64,000 nucleotides of DNA, from contig NZ_JAFBCX010000008.1 of NCBI RefSeq assembly GCF_016907955.1, positions 62,001 to 126,000 of the forward strand. Direction: 5' to 3'. Source of the stretch: Lentzea nigeriaca (lineage in GTDB: Bacteria; Actinomycetota; Actinomycetes; Mycobacteriales; Pseudonocardiaceae). Both the position numbers and the translations under genes were made by a program. Positions 8,195 through 16,622 of the stretch are shown piece by piece. Position 1 is the first letter of the stretch; each line of letters opens with the position of its first letter. The notes beneath the pieces were generated by a model. That model saw nothing but the letters and a program-made list of their open reading frames with translations, was not told the DNA's origin and made no database searches.

Positions 8195-9594
8195 TGGAAC
8201 GAGACTCCGCCCAGATCGATCCCACCCAGCGCGGCGAGCTTCGGCTTGAGCAGCTCGGCGTCGCCGACGAGCACACCGGTGAAGTTGCCGGGAGCGAAGA
8301 ACTCCAGCGCCGCCGCGGCGACCTGCTCCGGCGTGACCTTCTCCAGCCGGGCCGGGTGCTCGATCAGCCAGTCGATGCCCAGTCCGAGGCCGACGAGGTT
8401 CACCACGAACGACGCCAGGCCGGACTGCGACGACGTCGTGGTCAGCAGCGTGCCGATGGCGTACCGGCGTGCAACGTCCACTTCGGACTCCGACGGCGGC
8501 ACCAGGCCGAGCCGCGCGAGCTCGTACCGCGTCTCCATCAGCGCTGCCGCCGTCACCTCCGACGCCGTGTCCGCGTCGATGAGCAGCGTGGCGCCGTGGA
8601 TCGTGAACTCGGGGTGCGAGCGGGCGCTGTAGGTGTAGCCCTTGTCCTCGCGGATGTTCTCGACCAGGCGGGACGAGAAGAACCCGCCGTAGACGAGGTT
8701 CGCGATCTGCAGCGCGGGGTAGCGGGGATCGGTGCGCGGGATCGCCTGTGCGGCAAGGCGGATCTGCGACTGCACGGCACCGGCGCGGTGCACCAGCAGC
8801 ACGTCACCGCCCTTCACCACCGGCAGCGGCGGCAGCTGGACGGCCTCGCCCTCGCCCTGCCAGGCACCCAGCGCCTCGCCGATCTGGGCCACGGCCTCTG
8901 CCGGCTCGACGTCGCCGACGACCACGAGCACCGAGCCGCGCGGCAGCAACGCCTTGCGGTGCAACGCCACCACGTCGTCGCGGGTGACGGCGGCGACCTC
9001 GTCGGCCTCCGGCATCTCCTTGGCGTACGGGTGGTCGCCGTACAGCACCTTCTGCAGCGCCTCGCGGGCGATGACGTTCGGCTGCGAGCGGGCGATCGTG
9101 ATGCGCTCGACCAGGCGGCCGCGCTCGCGCTCCAGCTCGTCGGCCGGGTAGGAGGCGTTGGTCAGCACGTCGCGCAGCACGTCCAGCACGGTGCCGAGGC
9201 CGGTGGCCAGCGCGTTGCCGGTGATGCTCAGCCGCTCGGGGTCGACGACGGAGTCGAGCTCGCCGCCGACGAGCGCCAGCTCGGTGTCGATCTGCACGCG
9301 GGACCGCGAGGCGGTGCCGGTGAGCACGGTGTTGGCGAGCAGCTCCGCCTGGGCGGAGTGGTGCGAGCCGGCGCTCGACGTGGCCGGGTCCGCGAACGGG
9401 ACGCGCAGCCGCACCTCGACCATCGGCACAGTGGCGCGCTTGACCGCGATGACGCGCAGGCCGTTCGGCAGCACCGTGTCCACAGTGGACAGATCAGCGG
9501 CCGCCTTCTGCACACCGAGCTCCGGCAGCGGACGCGGGCCTGCCGACGTGCGCCCGATCTCCTCAGCCGAACGGTGGGTCTTCGCGGCGGTCAC
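8191..9594 (-). CDS. M16 family peptidase homologue, non-catalytic subunit
   Basis: A 467-residue pitrilysin/insulinase-fold protein lacking the HxxEH zinc motif: the matching region reads GSHHSAQAELLANTVLTG. It keeps the C-terminal-half motif with R and Y (SSRLVENIREDKGYTYSARS) that, in two-subunit M16 enzymes, lies in the inactive partner and contributes to the active site. It overlaps the upstream active M16 gene by 4 bases (GTGA) and overlaps nudC downstream in the same way. The two M16 proteins are inferred to form a heterodimer like mitochondrial processing peptidase. No signal peptide is evident, so action is probably cytoplasmic. Confidence 0.88.
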   Translation of the reverse strand: MTAAKTHRSAEEIGRTSAGPRPLPELGVQKAAADLSTVDTVLPNGLRVIAVKRATVPMVEVRLRVPFADPATSSAGSHHSAQAELLANTVLTGTASRSRVQIDTELALVGGELDSVVDPERLSITGNALATGLGTVLDVLRDVLTNASYPADELERERGRLVERITIARSQPNVIAREALQKVLYGDHPYAKEMPEADEVAAVTRDDVVALHRKALLPRGSVLVVVGDVEPAEAVAQIGEALGAWQGEGEAVQLPPLPVVKGGDVLLVHRAGAVQSQIRLAAQAIPRTDPRYPALQIANLVYGGFFSSRLVENIREDKGYTYSARSHPEFTIHGATLLIDADTASEVTAAALMETRYELARLGLVPPSESEVDVARRYAIGTLLTTTSSQSGLASFVVNLVGLGLGIDWLIEHPARLEKVTPEQVAAAALEFFAPGNFTGVLVGDAELLKPKLAALGGIDLGGVSFQ

Positions 9595-10874
9595 TGAGCT
9601 CCTCCGGTGGGCTTGACGAGAAGAAGGGCGCGGGCGTCGGGACGCAGCGCCTTGGCCGCGGCGGACACCTCGTCCACGGTCACCGAGGCGATCCGCTCGG
9701 GCAGTTCGTAGATCAGCTCGGCGCGGCCGAACAGCAGCTCCGCCGAGCCGAGGCCCAGCGTGCGGTTCGTGAGCCGGTCGTGCTCCTTGTGCATGGTCGA
9801 CGCCCAGCGGGCCGTGACCTTCGCGAGCTCCTCCGCCGACGGCGGTTCCTGCGCGAGCTTCTGCAGCTCCTCGTCGATGGCCGCGACGACCTGCTCGGCG
9901 GAGACCTCGGCGGTGTGGATCGCGGTGATGCTGAACGTGTCCGGGTCGCGGGCCTCCAGCGGACCGAACAGGCCGCAGCCGGCGTTCAGGTCGATCACGA
10001 TGCCCTCGCGGTGCACCAGGCGCTGCTGCAGGCGCGAGCTGTCGCCGTCGGTCAGCACGCCCGCGAGCACCAGGTAGGCGAGGTAGCCGTCGATGTCGGT
10101 GACCGGGTCCGGCACGCGGTAGCCGATCGCGATCGCGGGCAGCGGAGCCAGCGCGTCGTTGTGCTCGTGTCGCACCTCCCCCTGCGGTGCGGGCTCGGCG
10201 AACGAGGGACGCTCCGGCTTCGGCCGCGCGGGCACGTCGCCGAAGTGCTTCTCCACCAACGTCTTCGTGGCCTCGACGTCGAGGTCGCCCGCGACGGTCA
10301 GCACCGCGTTGGACGGCGAGTAGTAGGTGTCGAAGAACTCCGCGCAGTCGTCGACCGTGGCGCTCTCCAGGTCGACGAAGTCGCCGTAGCCGTTGTGCGC
10401 GTTGGCGAACGTCTTGAACAGCACCGGCGGCAGGAGGATCCAGGGGAACCCGCCGTACGGGCGGTTCAGCACGTTGAGCCGGATCTCCTCCTTCACCACG
10501 TCGATCTGGTTGCGGAGGTTCTCCTCGGTGAGCTTCGGCGCGCGCATGCGGTCGGCCTCGAGGAACAGCGCCCGCTCGAGCGCCGCCGAGGGCAGCACCT
10601 GGTAGTAGTCGGTGTAGTCCGGGTGCGTGGACCCGTTGAACGTGCCGCCCGACGACTGCACATGGCGGAAGTGGGCCAGCTTCTCCAGGCTTTCGCTGCC
10701 CTGGAACATCAGGTGCTCGAAGAGGTGCGCGAACCCGGTGCGCCCCTCCGGCTCGGAGCGGAAGCCGACGTCGTAGTGCACGCTGACGCCGACGACCGGT
10801 GCGCTGGCGTCGGGGGCGAGCACCACCCGCAGGCCGTTGGGCAACGTGAACCTGTGCAGTTCGGGTGAGGCCAT
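9591..10874 (-). CDS. M16 family zinc metallopeptidase, catalytic subunit
   Basis: A 427-residue M16 peptidase. The inverted zinc motif HLFEH is at residues 50-54 (F-A-H-L-F-E-H-L-M-F-Q-G). A downstream glutamate for zinc in the helix IDVVKEEIRLN supports an active enzyme. The N-terminus L-P-N-G-L-R-V-V-L is typical of the fold. The ATG start lies 10 bases after the end of the DUF2207 gene on the same strand, and its stop overlaps the GTG of the inactive subunit gene. It is therefore the first gene of an M16-M16-nudC unit that may be read through from the DUF2207 gene. The natural substrate is unknown; small proteins or peptides are expected. Confidence 0.92.
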   Translation of the reverse strand: MASPELHRFTLPNGLRVVLAPDASAPVVGVSVHYDVGFRSEPEGRTGFAHLFEHLMFQGSESLEKLAHFRHVQSSGGTFNGSTHPDYTDYYQVLPSAALERALFLEADRMRAPKLTEENLRNQIDVVKEEIRLNVLNRPYGGFPWILLPPVLFKTFANAHNGYGDFVDLESATVDDCAEFFDTYYSPSNAVLTVAGDLDVEATKTLVEKHFGDVPARPKPERPSFAEPAPQGEVRHEHNDALAPLPAIAIGYRVPDPVTDIDGYLAYLVLAGVLTDGDSSRLQQRLVHREGIVIDLNAGCGLFGPLEARDPDTFSITAIHTAEVSAEQVVAAIDEELQKLAQEPPSAEELAKVTARWASTMHKEHDRLTNRTLGLGSAELLFGRAELIYELPERIASVTVDEVSAAAKALRPDARALLLVKPTGGAQ

Positions 10875-10884
10875 GCCCGCAAGC

Positions 10885-12552
10885 CTACGGGTTCGGCGCC
10901 CGGAGCGATCGAAGGTGGCCCGCCTGGGCCAGCACGCCGTCCAACGCCCCCAGGAACGCCGGGAAGCTGCGCCGGAAGTCGGACGCGTTCCCGTACCAAT
11001 AGAGGTCTTGCCGGCCGAACGTCGCGAGCCAGCGCTCGGTCTCGCCGAGCACCACCGCGTACGGGAGCGAACGGGAGAACACGAGCTCGCGGTCGGCCTC
11101 GGGAACGTCGTCGGGCGTCACGCCGTGCAGGTACCCGCGCAGGCCGCGGACGTGCTCCAGCAGCTCGCTGCCGCGCTTCGTGCGGGCGGGCATCGACCGG
11201 GCGCCGAACGCCAGCGCGACACCGGCCACGGCGACGGCGAGCCCGAACAGCGCGTTGCCGATCGTCAGCGCCAGCACGACGGTCGTGGCGAGGCCCAGCA
11301 CCGCGATCACGATGCCCGCCCACCAGAAGAGGCTGCGCTCGGCGTCCGGGCGGCGGACGAACCAGCGCTTCTCCACCACGTCCGCGTAGAGCCGGTCGCG
11401 GACCTGGGCGAGATCGATCCGGCGGCCGCGCAGCTCGGACACCGTCACCGCGTCGACGCCTTGCGGCAGAAGGGCTTCGTAGACGGCCCTCTCGTAGCCG
11501 GAGAGCGAGTCGTCGGCCGGGTTGCGGCGCACGATCTGCCAGTCGTGGCTGAAACCATCCTCTTGGCGGACCTCGGCGATCCACAGGTAGTTGCGCACGG
11601 CGAGGTCGATGACCGTGGCGGTCACGTCGACGACGTCCACGTGCTCGTCGACGACCGTGCCGACCTGGCCTGGCAGCACACCGTCGGGTGACGCGAACGC
11701 GACACGTCCGGCCTGGTCGCGCACCAGCACGGACACCGCGCGGACCTCGCTCGCGAGCGCCGCGGCGTCCCGGCCGCGCAGGTACCAGAGCAGGGCGACA
11801 CCGCCGAGCAGCAACACGAGCAGGCCACCGAGCGCGGCACCGCTGACCGGCGTCAGGGCGAACGCGGCTGCGAGACCGGACTGCTCGACCACGACGGCGT
11901 TGGGCGGCACGACACCCGCGGACAGTCCAATCGCGACGTCGACGCGTTCACCGGCGCCGAGCTTGATCTCCTGCGCCCGCACGCCCTTGCCGTCCGCGAG
12001 GTCGGCGCTGGTGCACGGCTGCGACGAGCCCACGGGACCCGCGAGGCAGTTGACCGACGTCGGCGAGTCGGGTGCGGAGAACGTGACGGCGACCTTGTCG
12101 AGCTCGGTGTCCCAGCCGCCCGCGACCTGCCAGCGGACCTCCAGCGCGTCACCGACCGGGGCGACCGCGCCGACGACCGTGTAGGTCAGCGTCGCCTGGC
12201 CGCCCTCGAACGTCGCCGAGAACTTGTCGTCGTCGACGGTCGCGCTGCCCTTGCCCTCGACCTTGGCGTCGGTGACCTGGTATTGGCGCTCCAGGCCGTT
12301 GCCCACCGCGAGTCGCAAGGGGACGGTCCGCTTCACCGTCTTGCCGTCCGGCACGTGGACGGTCTCGGTGACGGACAGCCTGGCGTCGCGCTCCAGCTTC
12401 ATCCGCACCTCTGTGCTGACCGTCCCGGGAAGCGGCTGCGCGAGCGCGCCAACGGCCGTGCCCGACGTCATGACTGCGGTCAGCGCGGCCGTGGCGAAGA
12501 TCGCCACTCCCCAGTTCTTCAACACGGCTGCGGACAATAGCGGAGTCCTCAT
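10885..12552 (-). CDS. DUF2207 domain-containing membrane protein
   Basis: A 555-residue envelope protein of unknown function. A signal-anchor (residues about 13-35) leads into an external beta-rich domain that starts with L-P-G-T-V-S-T-E-V-R and is typical of DUF2207. A transmembrane segment follows (GALGGLLVLLLGGVALLWYL, about 270-290). A cytoplasmic part comes next and then a double hydrophobic hairpin (about 430-475). The C-terminus carries the conserved Y-W-Y-G-N-A-S-D-F-R-R segment. The ATG at 12552 (M-R-T-P-L-L) was chosen because the frame upstream runs into the divergent metallopeptidase gene. It may share a control region with that gene and sits directly upstream of the M16 pair. 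Confidence 0.85.
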   Translation of the reverse strand: MRTPLLSAAVLKNWGVAIFATAALTAVMTSGTAVGALAQPLPGTVSTEVRMKLERDARLSVTETVHVPDGKTVKRTVPLRLAVGNGLERQYQVTDAKVEGKGSATVDDDKFSATFEGGQATLTYTVVGAVAPVGDALEVRWQVAGGWDTELDKVAVTFSAPDSPTSVNCLAGPVGSSQPCTSADLADGKGVRAQEIKLGAGERVDVAIGLSAGVVPPNAVVVEQSGLAAAFALTPVSGAALGGLLVLLLGGVALLWYLRGRDAAALASEVRAVSVLVRDQAGRVAFASPDGVLPGQVGTVVDEHVDVVDVTATVIDLAVRNYLWIAEVRQEDGFSHDWQIVRRNPADDSLSGYERAVYEALLPQGVDAVTVSELRGRRIDLAQVRDRLYADVVEKRWFVRRPDAERSLFWWAGIVIAVLGLATTVVLALTIGNALFGLAVAVAGVALAFGARSMPARTKRGSELLEHVRGLRGYLHGVTPDDVPEADRELVFSRSLPYAVVLGETERWLATFGRQDLYWYGNASDFRRSFPAFLGALDGVLAQAGHLRSLRAPNP

Positions 12553-12600
12553 ATGCTCCGGCGGACTTTCGAACAGACGCCATCTGGGGGATTTTCGGCG

Positions 12601-13821
12601 ATGACGCAACCACCGCCGCCGGGTAATTGGCCGCCACCGCGCCCGGTAGGCCCACCACCCGTGCCCGCACCACGTCAGTACGGGCCGCCGATGCCTCCCC
12701 GCCCTGTTCAGGGGCCTCCGCAGATGCGTCCGACGGGACCGCCGCCCGGCCGCGCACCGCTGCCGCCGCCGCGTCCCGTGATGCCACCACCACAGCCGAT
12801 GTGGGGCCCGCCACCTCCCGGCGGTTTCACGCCACCGCCGTACCCGATGCCGCCGCGGCGCAAGAGCAGCAACGGCCCGATCCTCGCGCTGGTCCTCGGC
12901 GGCGTGGTGATCCTGGGACTCGGTGCCGTCGGTGTCTTCGCGGCGTCGTTGAACAGCAAGGTGAAGGAGGCGGGCAACTCGAACTACACGACCTACAGCC
13001 CGACCTACACCTACACGTCGACGACGACCACGACCACCAGCACGACGGCGACCACGCGCACCTCGTCGACGCGGACGTCCTCCACGCCGACGCAGCCGCC
13101 CGGACCGAAGGCCGTCTACAAGCTCGCCGACCATCCGATCTTCGGCACCGGGATCGGCGCGAACGACCTCGCCGCGTGCCCGTTGCCGAAGATGGAGTAC
13201 AACCCGGCGGGCGAGGAGCGGTTCCTCGCGGCCGCGCTGCCGTGCATCGAGAAGGCGTGGCAGCCGGCGATGAAGGCGGCCAACCTGCCGTACCAGCCGG
13301 TCGAGCTGCAGGTGTTCACCGGCACCGTGAACACCCCGTGCGGCTCCCGGCGCAACGACGTCACGGCGATGTACTGCCAGGGCGTCATCTACTGGCCGGG
13401 CAACTATTACGCCAACGAAGGTGGCACGACGGTCCGGCATCCCGGCGTGTACCTCGGTCAGCTCAGCCACGAGTACGGCCACCACATCCAGTGGCTGGCC
13501 GGCTTTCTGCGCGCCGCCAGTGAGGCCCAGTACGACGTGGGCGGCTGGGACACCAGGCAGGGCCTCGAGCTCAACCGCAGGAAGGAGCTGCAGGCCACCT
13601 GCTTCGGCGGCATGACGCTCGCTCCGTTCTCGCACAAGAACGTCATCCCGATGGACGTCGTGAACACCGGGCTGAGCGACGCGAGCCAACGCGGCGACTA
13701 CAACCGCACGCCCGACCACGGCAGTCAGCAGAACAACGAGCGTTGGGTGATGCACGGCCACAAGCAGAACGACATCAAAGCCTGCAACACCTGGGCGGCG
13801 AGTTCCGCGGACGTCTCGTGA
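12601..13821 (+). CDS. Membrane-anchored neutral zinc metallopeptidase, paralogue 1 (YpfJ/COG2321-like)
   Basis: A 406-residue peptidase with four parts. First is a cytoplasmic Pro/Gly-rich tail (residues 1-95, many P-P-P). Then comes one transmembrane helix near 100-118 (LALVLGGVVILGLGAVGVFA) and a Thr/Ser-rich linker full of T-T-T. Last is an external catalytic domain with HEYGHHIQW (HExxH) near residue 295 and a probable third ligand in RKELQATCFGG about 50 residues later. Paired cysteines suggest disulfides. The ATG at 12601 was preferred to an upstream in-frame ATG at 12553 because a GGGGGA ribosome site lies about 10 bases before it and the identical M-T-Q-P-P-P-P start recurs in paralogue 2. 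A TATGCT box at 12552 is shared in position with the next gene. Substrates are unknown. Confidence 0.85.
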   Translation: MTQPPPPGNWPPPRPVGPPPVPAPRQYGPPMPPRPVQGPPQMRPTGPPPGRAPLPPPRPVMPPPQPMWGPPPPGGFTPPPYPMPPRRKSSNGPILALVLGGVVILGLGAVGVFAASLNSKVKEAGNSNYTTYSPTYTYTSTTTTTTSTTATTRTSSTRTSSTPTQPPGPKAVYKLADHPIFGTGIGANDLAACPLPKMEYNPAGEERFLAAALPCIEKAWQPAMKAANLPYQPVELQVFTGTVNTPCGSRRNDVTAMYCQGVIYWPGNYYANEGGTTVRHPGVYLGQLSHEYGHHIQWLAGFLRAASEAQYDVGGWDTRQGLELNRRKELQATCFGGMTLAPFSHKNVIPMDVVNTGLSDASQRGDYNRTPDHGSQQNNERWVMHGHKQNDIKACNTWAASSADVS

Positions 13822-13948
13822 ACCGATCCCCCGGCCGGCGCGTCTCAAGAACGTGGACGGGACGCGTTAGCCCGGTCGGGGGACGAACGATCTCGGTCCG
13901 CATATGCTCGTACCCGACCCAGGCTCACCAATGGGGGGACCTCAGGCG

Positions 13949-15187
13949 ATGACGCAACCACCGCCGCCGGGCAACTGGCCACCGCCACGCCCGGTCGGCC
14001 CTCCGCCGATGCCCGCACCGCTCGGGCAGCGTCCGCCGCAAGGTTCACCACCTCCGTACGGCATGCCGCCGCAGGGCCCTCCGATGGGTCCGCCGCCCGG
14101 CCACTACGGCCCTCCGCCGCCCCCGCCGGGCCAGGTCATGCCGCCGCCGCAACCGACGTGGGGCCCGCCGCCGGGCGGTTTCCAGCCCGGTTATGCGCCG
14201 TACCCGGCCATGCCACCCCGGAAGAAGAGCAACGGCCCGATCGTGGCTCTGATCCTCGGCGGCGTGGTGATCCTCGGCCTGGGCGCGGTCGGTGTGTTCG
14301 CCGCGACCCTGAACAGCAGGGTGAAGGAGGCCGGCAGCTCGAACTACACGACCTACAGCCCGACCTTCACCTACACGACCACCACCGAACCCACGGCCTC
14401 GACCACGACCTCGTCGCGTCCGTCGGCCTCCCGCACGCCGTCGGCGTCCGCGACGCCCGAGGGCCCGAGGGCCGTCTACGCCCTGGCCGACCACCCGTTC
14501 CTGAAGCCGAACTTCGGCGCGAACACGATCTCCGGCTGCCCGCTCCCCGCGATGGACTACTCCCCGGCGGGCCAGGACCGCTTCCTGCGCGCCGCGCTGC
14601 CGTGCATCGAGAGCATGTGGAAGCCGGCCCTGCAGGCGGCCAACCTCCCGTACCAGCCCGTCGAGCTGCACATCGTCACCGAGACCGTGCAGTACCCGTG
14701 CGGCACCGTTCGCCCGGACTCCACCGCGCGGTACTGCCAGGGCGGCATCTACTGGACCGCCAACGCCTACGCCGCGGAACGCAACCCGAACAACCCGAAC
14801 CACCCCGGCAAGTACCTCGGCCAGCTGGCGCACGAGTACGGCCACCACATCCAGTGGCTCACCGGAATGCTGAAAGCGTCGGACCGCGCGCAGTACGACG
14901 CGGGAGGGTGGGATACTCCGAAGGGCCTCGACCTGAACCGCCGGATGGAGCTGCAGGCAACCTGCTTCGGCGGCATGAGCCTGGCACCGCTGTCGCACGG
15001 CGCAATACCCATGGACGTGATCCGAGTGGCTCTGACGGACGCGGGCAACCGAGGCGACTACGACATCTACCCGACGAAGGACCACGGCACACCGGAGAAC
15101 AACGCGGCTTGGGTGGACAGGGGCTACCGCAACAACAAGGCCTCGGAGTGCAACACCTGGGCAGCTGACGCGGGATCCGTCTCCTGA
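13949..15187 (+). CDS. Membrane-anchored neutral zinc metallopeptidase, paralogue 2
   Basis: A 412-residue close paralogue of the preceding gene with the same layout: Pro-rich N-terminal tail, transmembrane helix (about 100-120), Ser/Thr linker and external domain. The active site is HEYGHHIQW with RMELQATCFGG. The first residues M-T-Q-P-P-P-P-G-N-W-P-P-P match paralogue 1, and the upstream DNA repeats the CATATGCTC element (13901-13909). This gene may therefore have its own promoter rather than depend on read-through. The ATG at 13949 is preceded by GGGGGG. Conservation of the linker and domain order points to tandem duplication. Confidence 0.85.
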   Translation: MTQPPPPGNWPPPRPVGPPPMPAPLGQRPPQGSPPPYGMPPQGPPMGPPPGHYGPPPPPPGQVMPPPQPTWGPPPGGFQPGYAPYPAMPPRKKSNGPIVALILGGVVILGLGAVGVFAATLNSRVKEAGSSNYTTYSPTFTYTTTTEPTASTTTSSRPSASRTPSASATPEGPRAVYALADHPFLKPNFGANTISGCPLPAMDYSPAGQDRFLRAALPCIESMWKPALQAANLPYQPVELHIVTETVQYPCGTVRPDSTARYCQGGIYWTANAYAAERNPNNPNHPGKYLGQLAHEYGHHIQWLTGMLKASDRAQYDAGGWDTPKGLDLNRRMELQATCFGGMSLAPLSHGAIPMDVIRVALTDAGNRGDYDIYPTKDHGTPENNAAWVDRGYRNNKASECNTWAADAGSVS

Positions 15188-15206
15188 GGACCCGGAAGGG
15201 GCGAAC

Positions 15207-16106
15207 GTGACCCAACCAGCCAAGAACAACCCTGTCGTGCTCGGGGCCGTGTTCGTGCTGGTGGTCGCCTTCGTCCTCGGAATCGGTCAACTGAGCCGCC
15301 CCAGACTGGTGACCGGCCACGCGCTGGCGGATTCCCGCGCCGCCACGTCCCCGTCGAGCCCGGCGGAGCCGTCGACCGCGGTCCGCCCCCGCGCGGTCTA
15401 CCGCCTGGCTGACCACCCGTTCCTGGTGACGCCGGCGCCCCTCGCCCCGGTGACCTGTCAGCTCCCGCCGTTCGGCGTCTCCGACCAGCAACTCGTCGCC
15501 TACTACACGGCGGGCGTCGCGTGCCTGGATTCCGCCTGGGCCCCGTTGCTGGCTTCTGCCAACCTCCCGTTCGAGAAGCCGACGCTCGACGCCTCGCCCG
15601 AGCTCAAGGACGGGCCGTGCGGCGCGGCCCCGGAGTCCGAGCACGCCGTCGCCTACTACTGCGGCCGCAACCGCACCATCTACATGCCGACGGCCCGCCT
15701 GCGCGAGAACGGCGGCGGCGACGCCCCGGCGACCCACCTGGCCACTCTCGCCCACGAGTACGGCCACCACGTCCAGGCACTCTCGGGTCTCCTGCGCGCG
15801 GCCGACCTGAAGATCACCGACGCGGGCGAGAAGACCCCGGCGGGTCTGGAGATGTCGCGCCGGATCGAGCTGCAGGCCAACTGCTTCGCGGGCATGTTCC
15901 TCGCGGGCGCCGCGGGCAAGGGCTCCGTGACGCCGGTACTGGCCCGGCAGGCGCAGGAGGACTTCAAGTACGCCGTCGAGGAGAAGCCCGAGAACAACGC
16001 CCACGGCTCGGCCGCCAACCAGGCCCTGTGGGCGACGACGGGCTTCAAGAGCAACTCGACGACGGCCTGCAACACCTTCGCCGCCCCGGCAGCGCAGGTG
16101 TCCTAA
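15207..16106 (+). CDS. Neutral zinc metallopeptidase, short paralogue 3
   Basis: A 299-residue third member of the tandem family. It lacks the proline-rich cytoplasmic tail and begins almost directly with a transmembrane anchor (NPVVLGAVFVLVVAFVLG), then a short Ser/Pro linker. The catalytic region has HEYGHHVQ and RIELQANCFAG. The GTG start at 15207 follows a GGAAGGGG ribosome site and lies 19 bases after the previous stop, so it is probably co-transcribed. It is more diverged from the other two, which suggests an older duplication followed by a recent one. The stop overlaps the convergent unknown gene by 4 bases. Confidence 0.85.
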   Translation: MTQPAKNNPVVLGAVFVLVVAFVLGIGQLSRPRLVTGHALADSRAATSPSSPAEPSTAVRPRAVYRLADHPFLVTPAPLAPVTCQLPPFGVSDQQLVAYYTAGVACLDSAWAPLLASANLPFEKPTLDASPELKDGPCGAAPESEHAVAYYCGRNRTIYMPTARLRENGGGDAPATHLATLAHEYGHHVQALSGLLRAADLKITDAGEKTPAGLEMSRRIELQANCFAGMFLAGAAGKGSVTPVLARQAQEDFKYAVEEKPENNAHGSAANQALWATTGFKSNSTTACNTFAAPAAQVS

Positions 16107-16582
16107 CGCAACCGAGCCCGCTCGTCGACGAGCCGGGTGGGCTTGCCGAGGAACAACTTCAGGTCGCTGACCGGCCCGTACGCCAGGTTGAGCGTGGTCA
16201 TCTCGTAGTTGTGGGCACCGTCACGCGGCCGCTGCCACCGGTGGTTGAGCTGCCACCGCACCCACTCCCCGCGCGCGAGCCGCACCGGAGAAGGCCGGTT
16301 CCACCGGCGCGGTGCCGCGTGCATGGTGTCCTGCAGCTGCACGGCCAGCATCTCGTCGGATTCCAGGAGGCTGAGGCGGATGCGGTCGATCGAGTCGCTC
16401 TCCTTCGACCACACCGGTTCGAAGTCGCACCACTCGAGCTGGATCACCTCGTGCACGGCAGGCCGCCCGTGCGGCAACGGGAACGCCTCGGGCACGGCGT
16501 TGCGCCGAGCAGCCTCGGCTCCACCACGGGAATCCTTGGTCCACTCGGTCCGCACCCACTGCACCACAACGTCGACGTCCAC
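16103..16582 (-). CDS. Hypothetical protein, last gene of the two-component operon
   Basis: I do not recognise this protein. About 159 residues if it starts at the GTG at 16582; the frame stays open upstream into the kinase gene, so the start is uncertain. It is rich in Trp, Arg and Glu, has no signal peptide or membrane segment, and reads as a soluble mixed alpha/beta protein (for example HEVIQLEWCDFEPVW and RGEWVRWQLNHRWQRP). It lies about 40 bases after the histidine kinase stop on the same strand. Codon use is like its neighbours, which supports it being real. Confidence 0.55.
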   Translation of the reverse strand: MDVDVVVQWVRTEWTKDSRGGAEAARRNAVPEAFPLPHGRPAVHEVIQLEWCDFEPVWSKESDSIDRIRLSLLESDEMLAVQLQDTMHAAPRRWNRPSPVRLARGEWVRWQLNHRWQRPRDGAHNYEMTTLNLAYGPVSDLKLFLGKPTRLVDERARLR

Positions 16583-16622
16583 CCCGACAGGGAAGCAAAA
16601 CTCCCCGGACCGACGCGACTGG

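Noticed and set aside
12553-13848. Extension of the DUF2207 frame upstream to 13848 on the minus strand (987 codons in all)
   Set aside because: The added part is antisense to the first zinc metallopeptidase gene and is low-complexity Arg/His/Gly sequence. The signal peptide starting at 12552 marks the true start.
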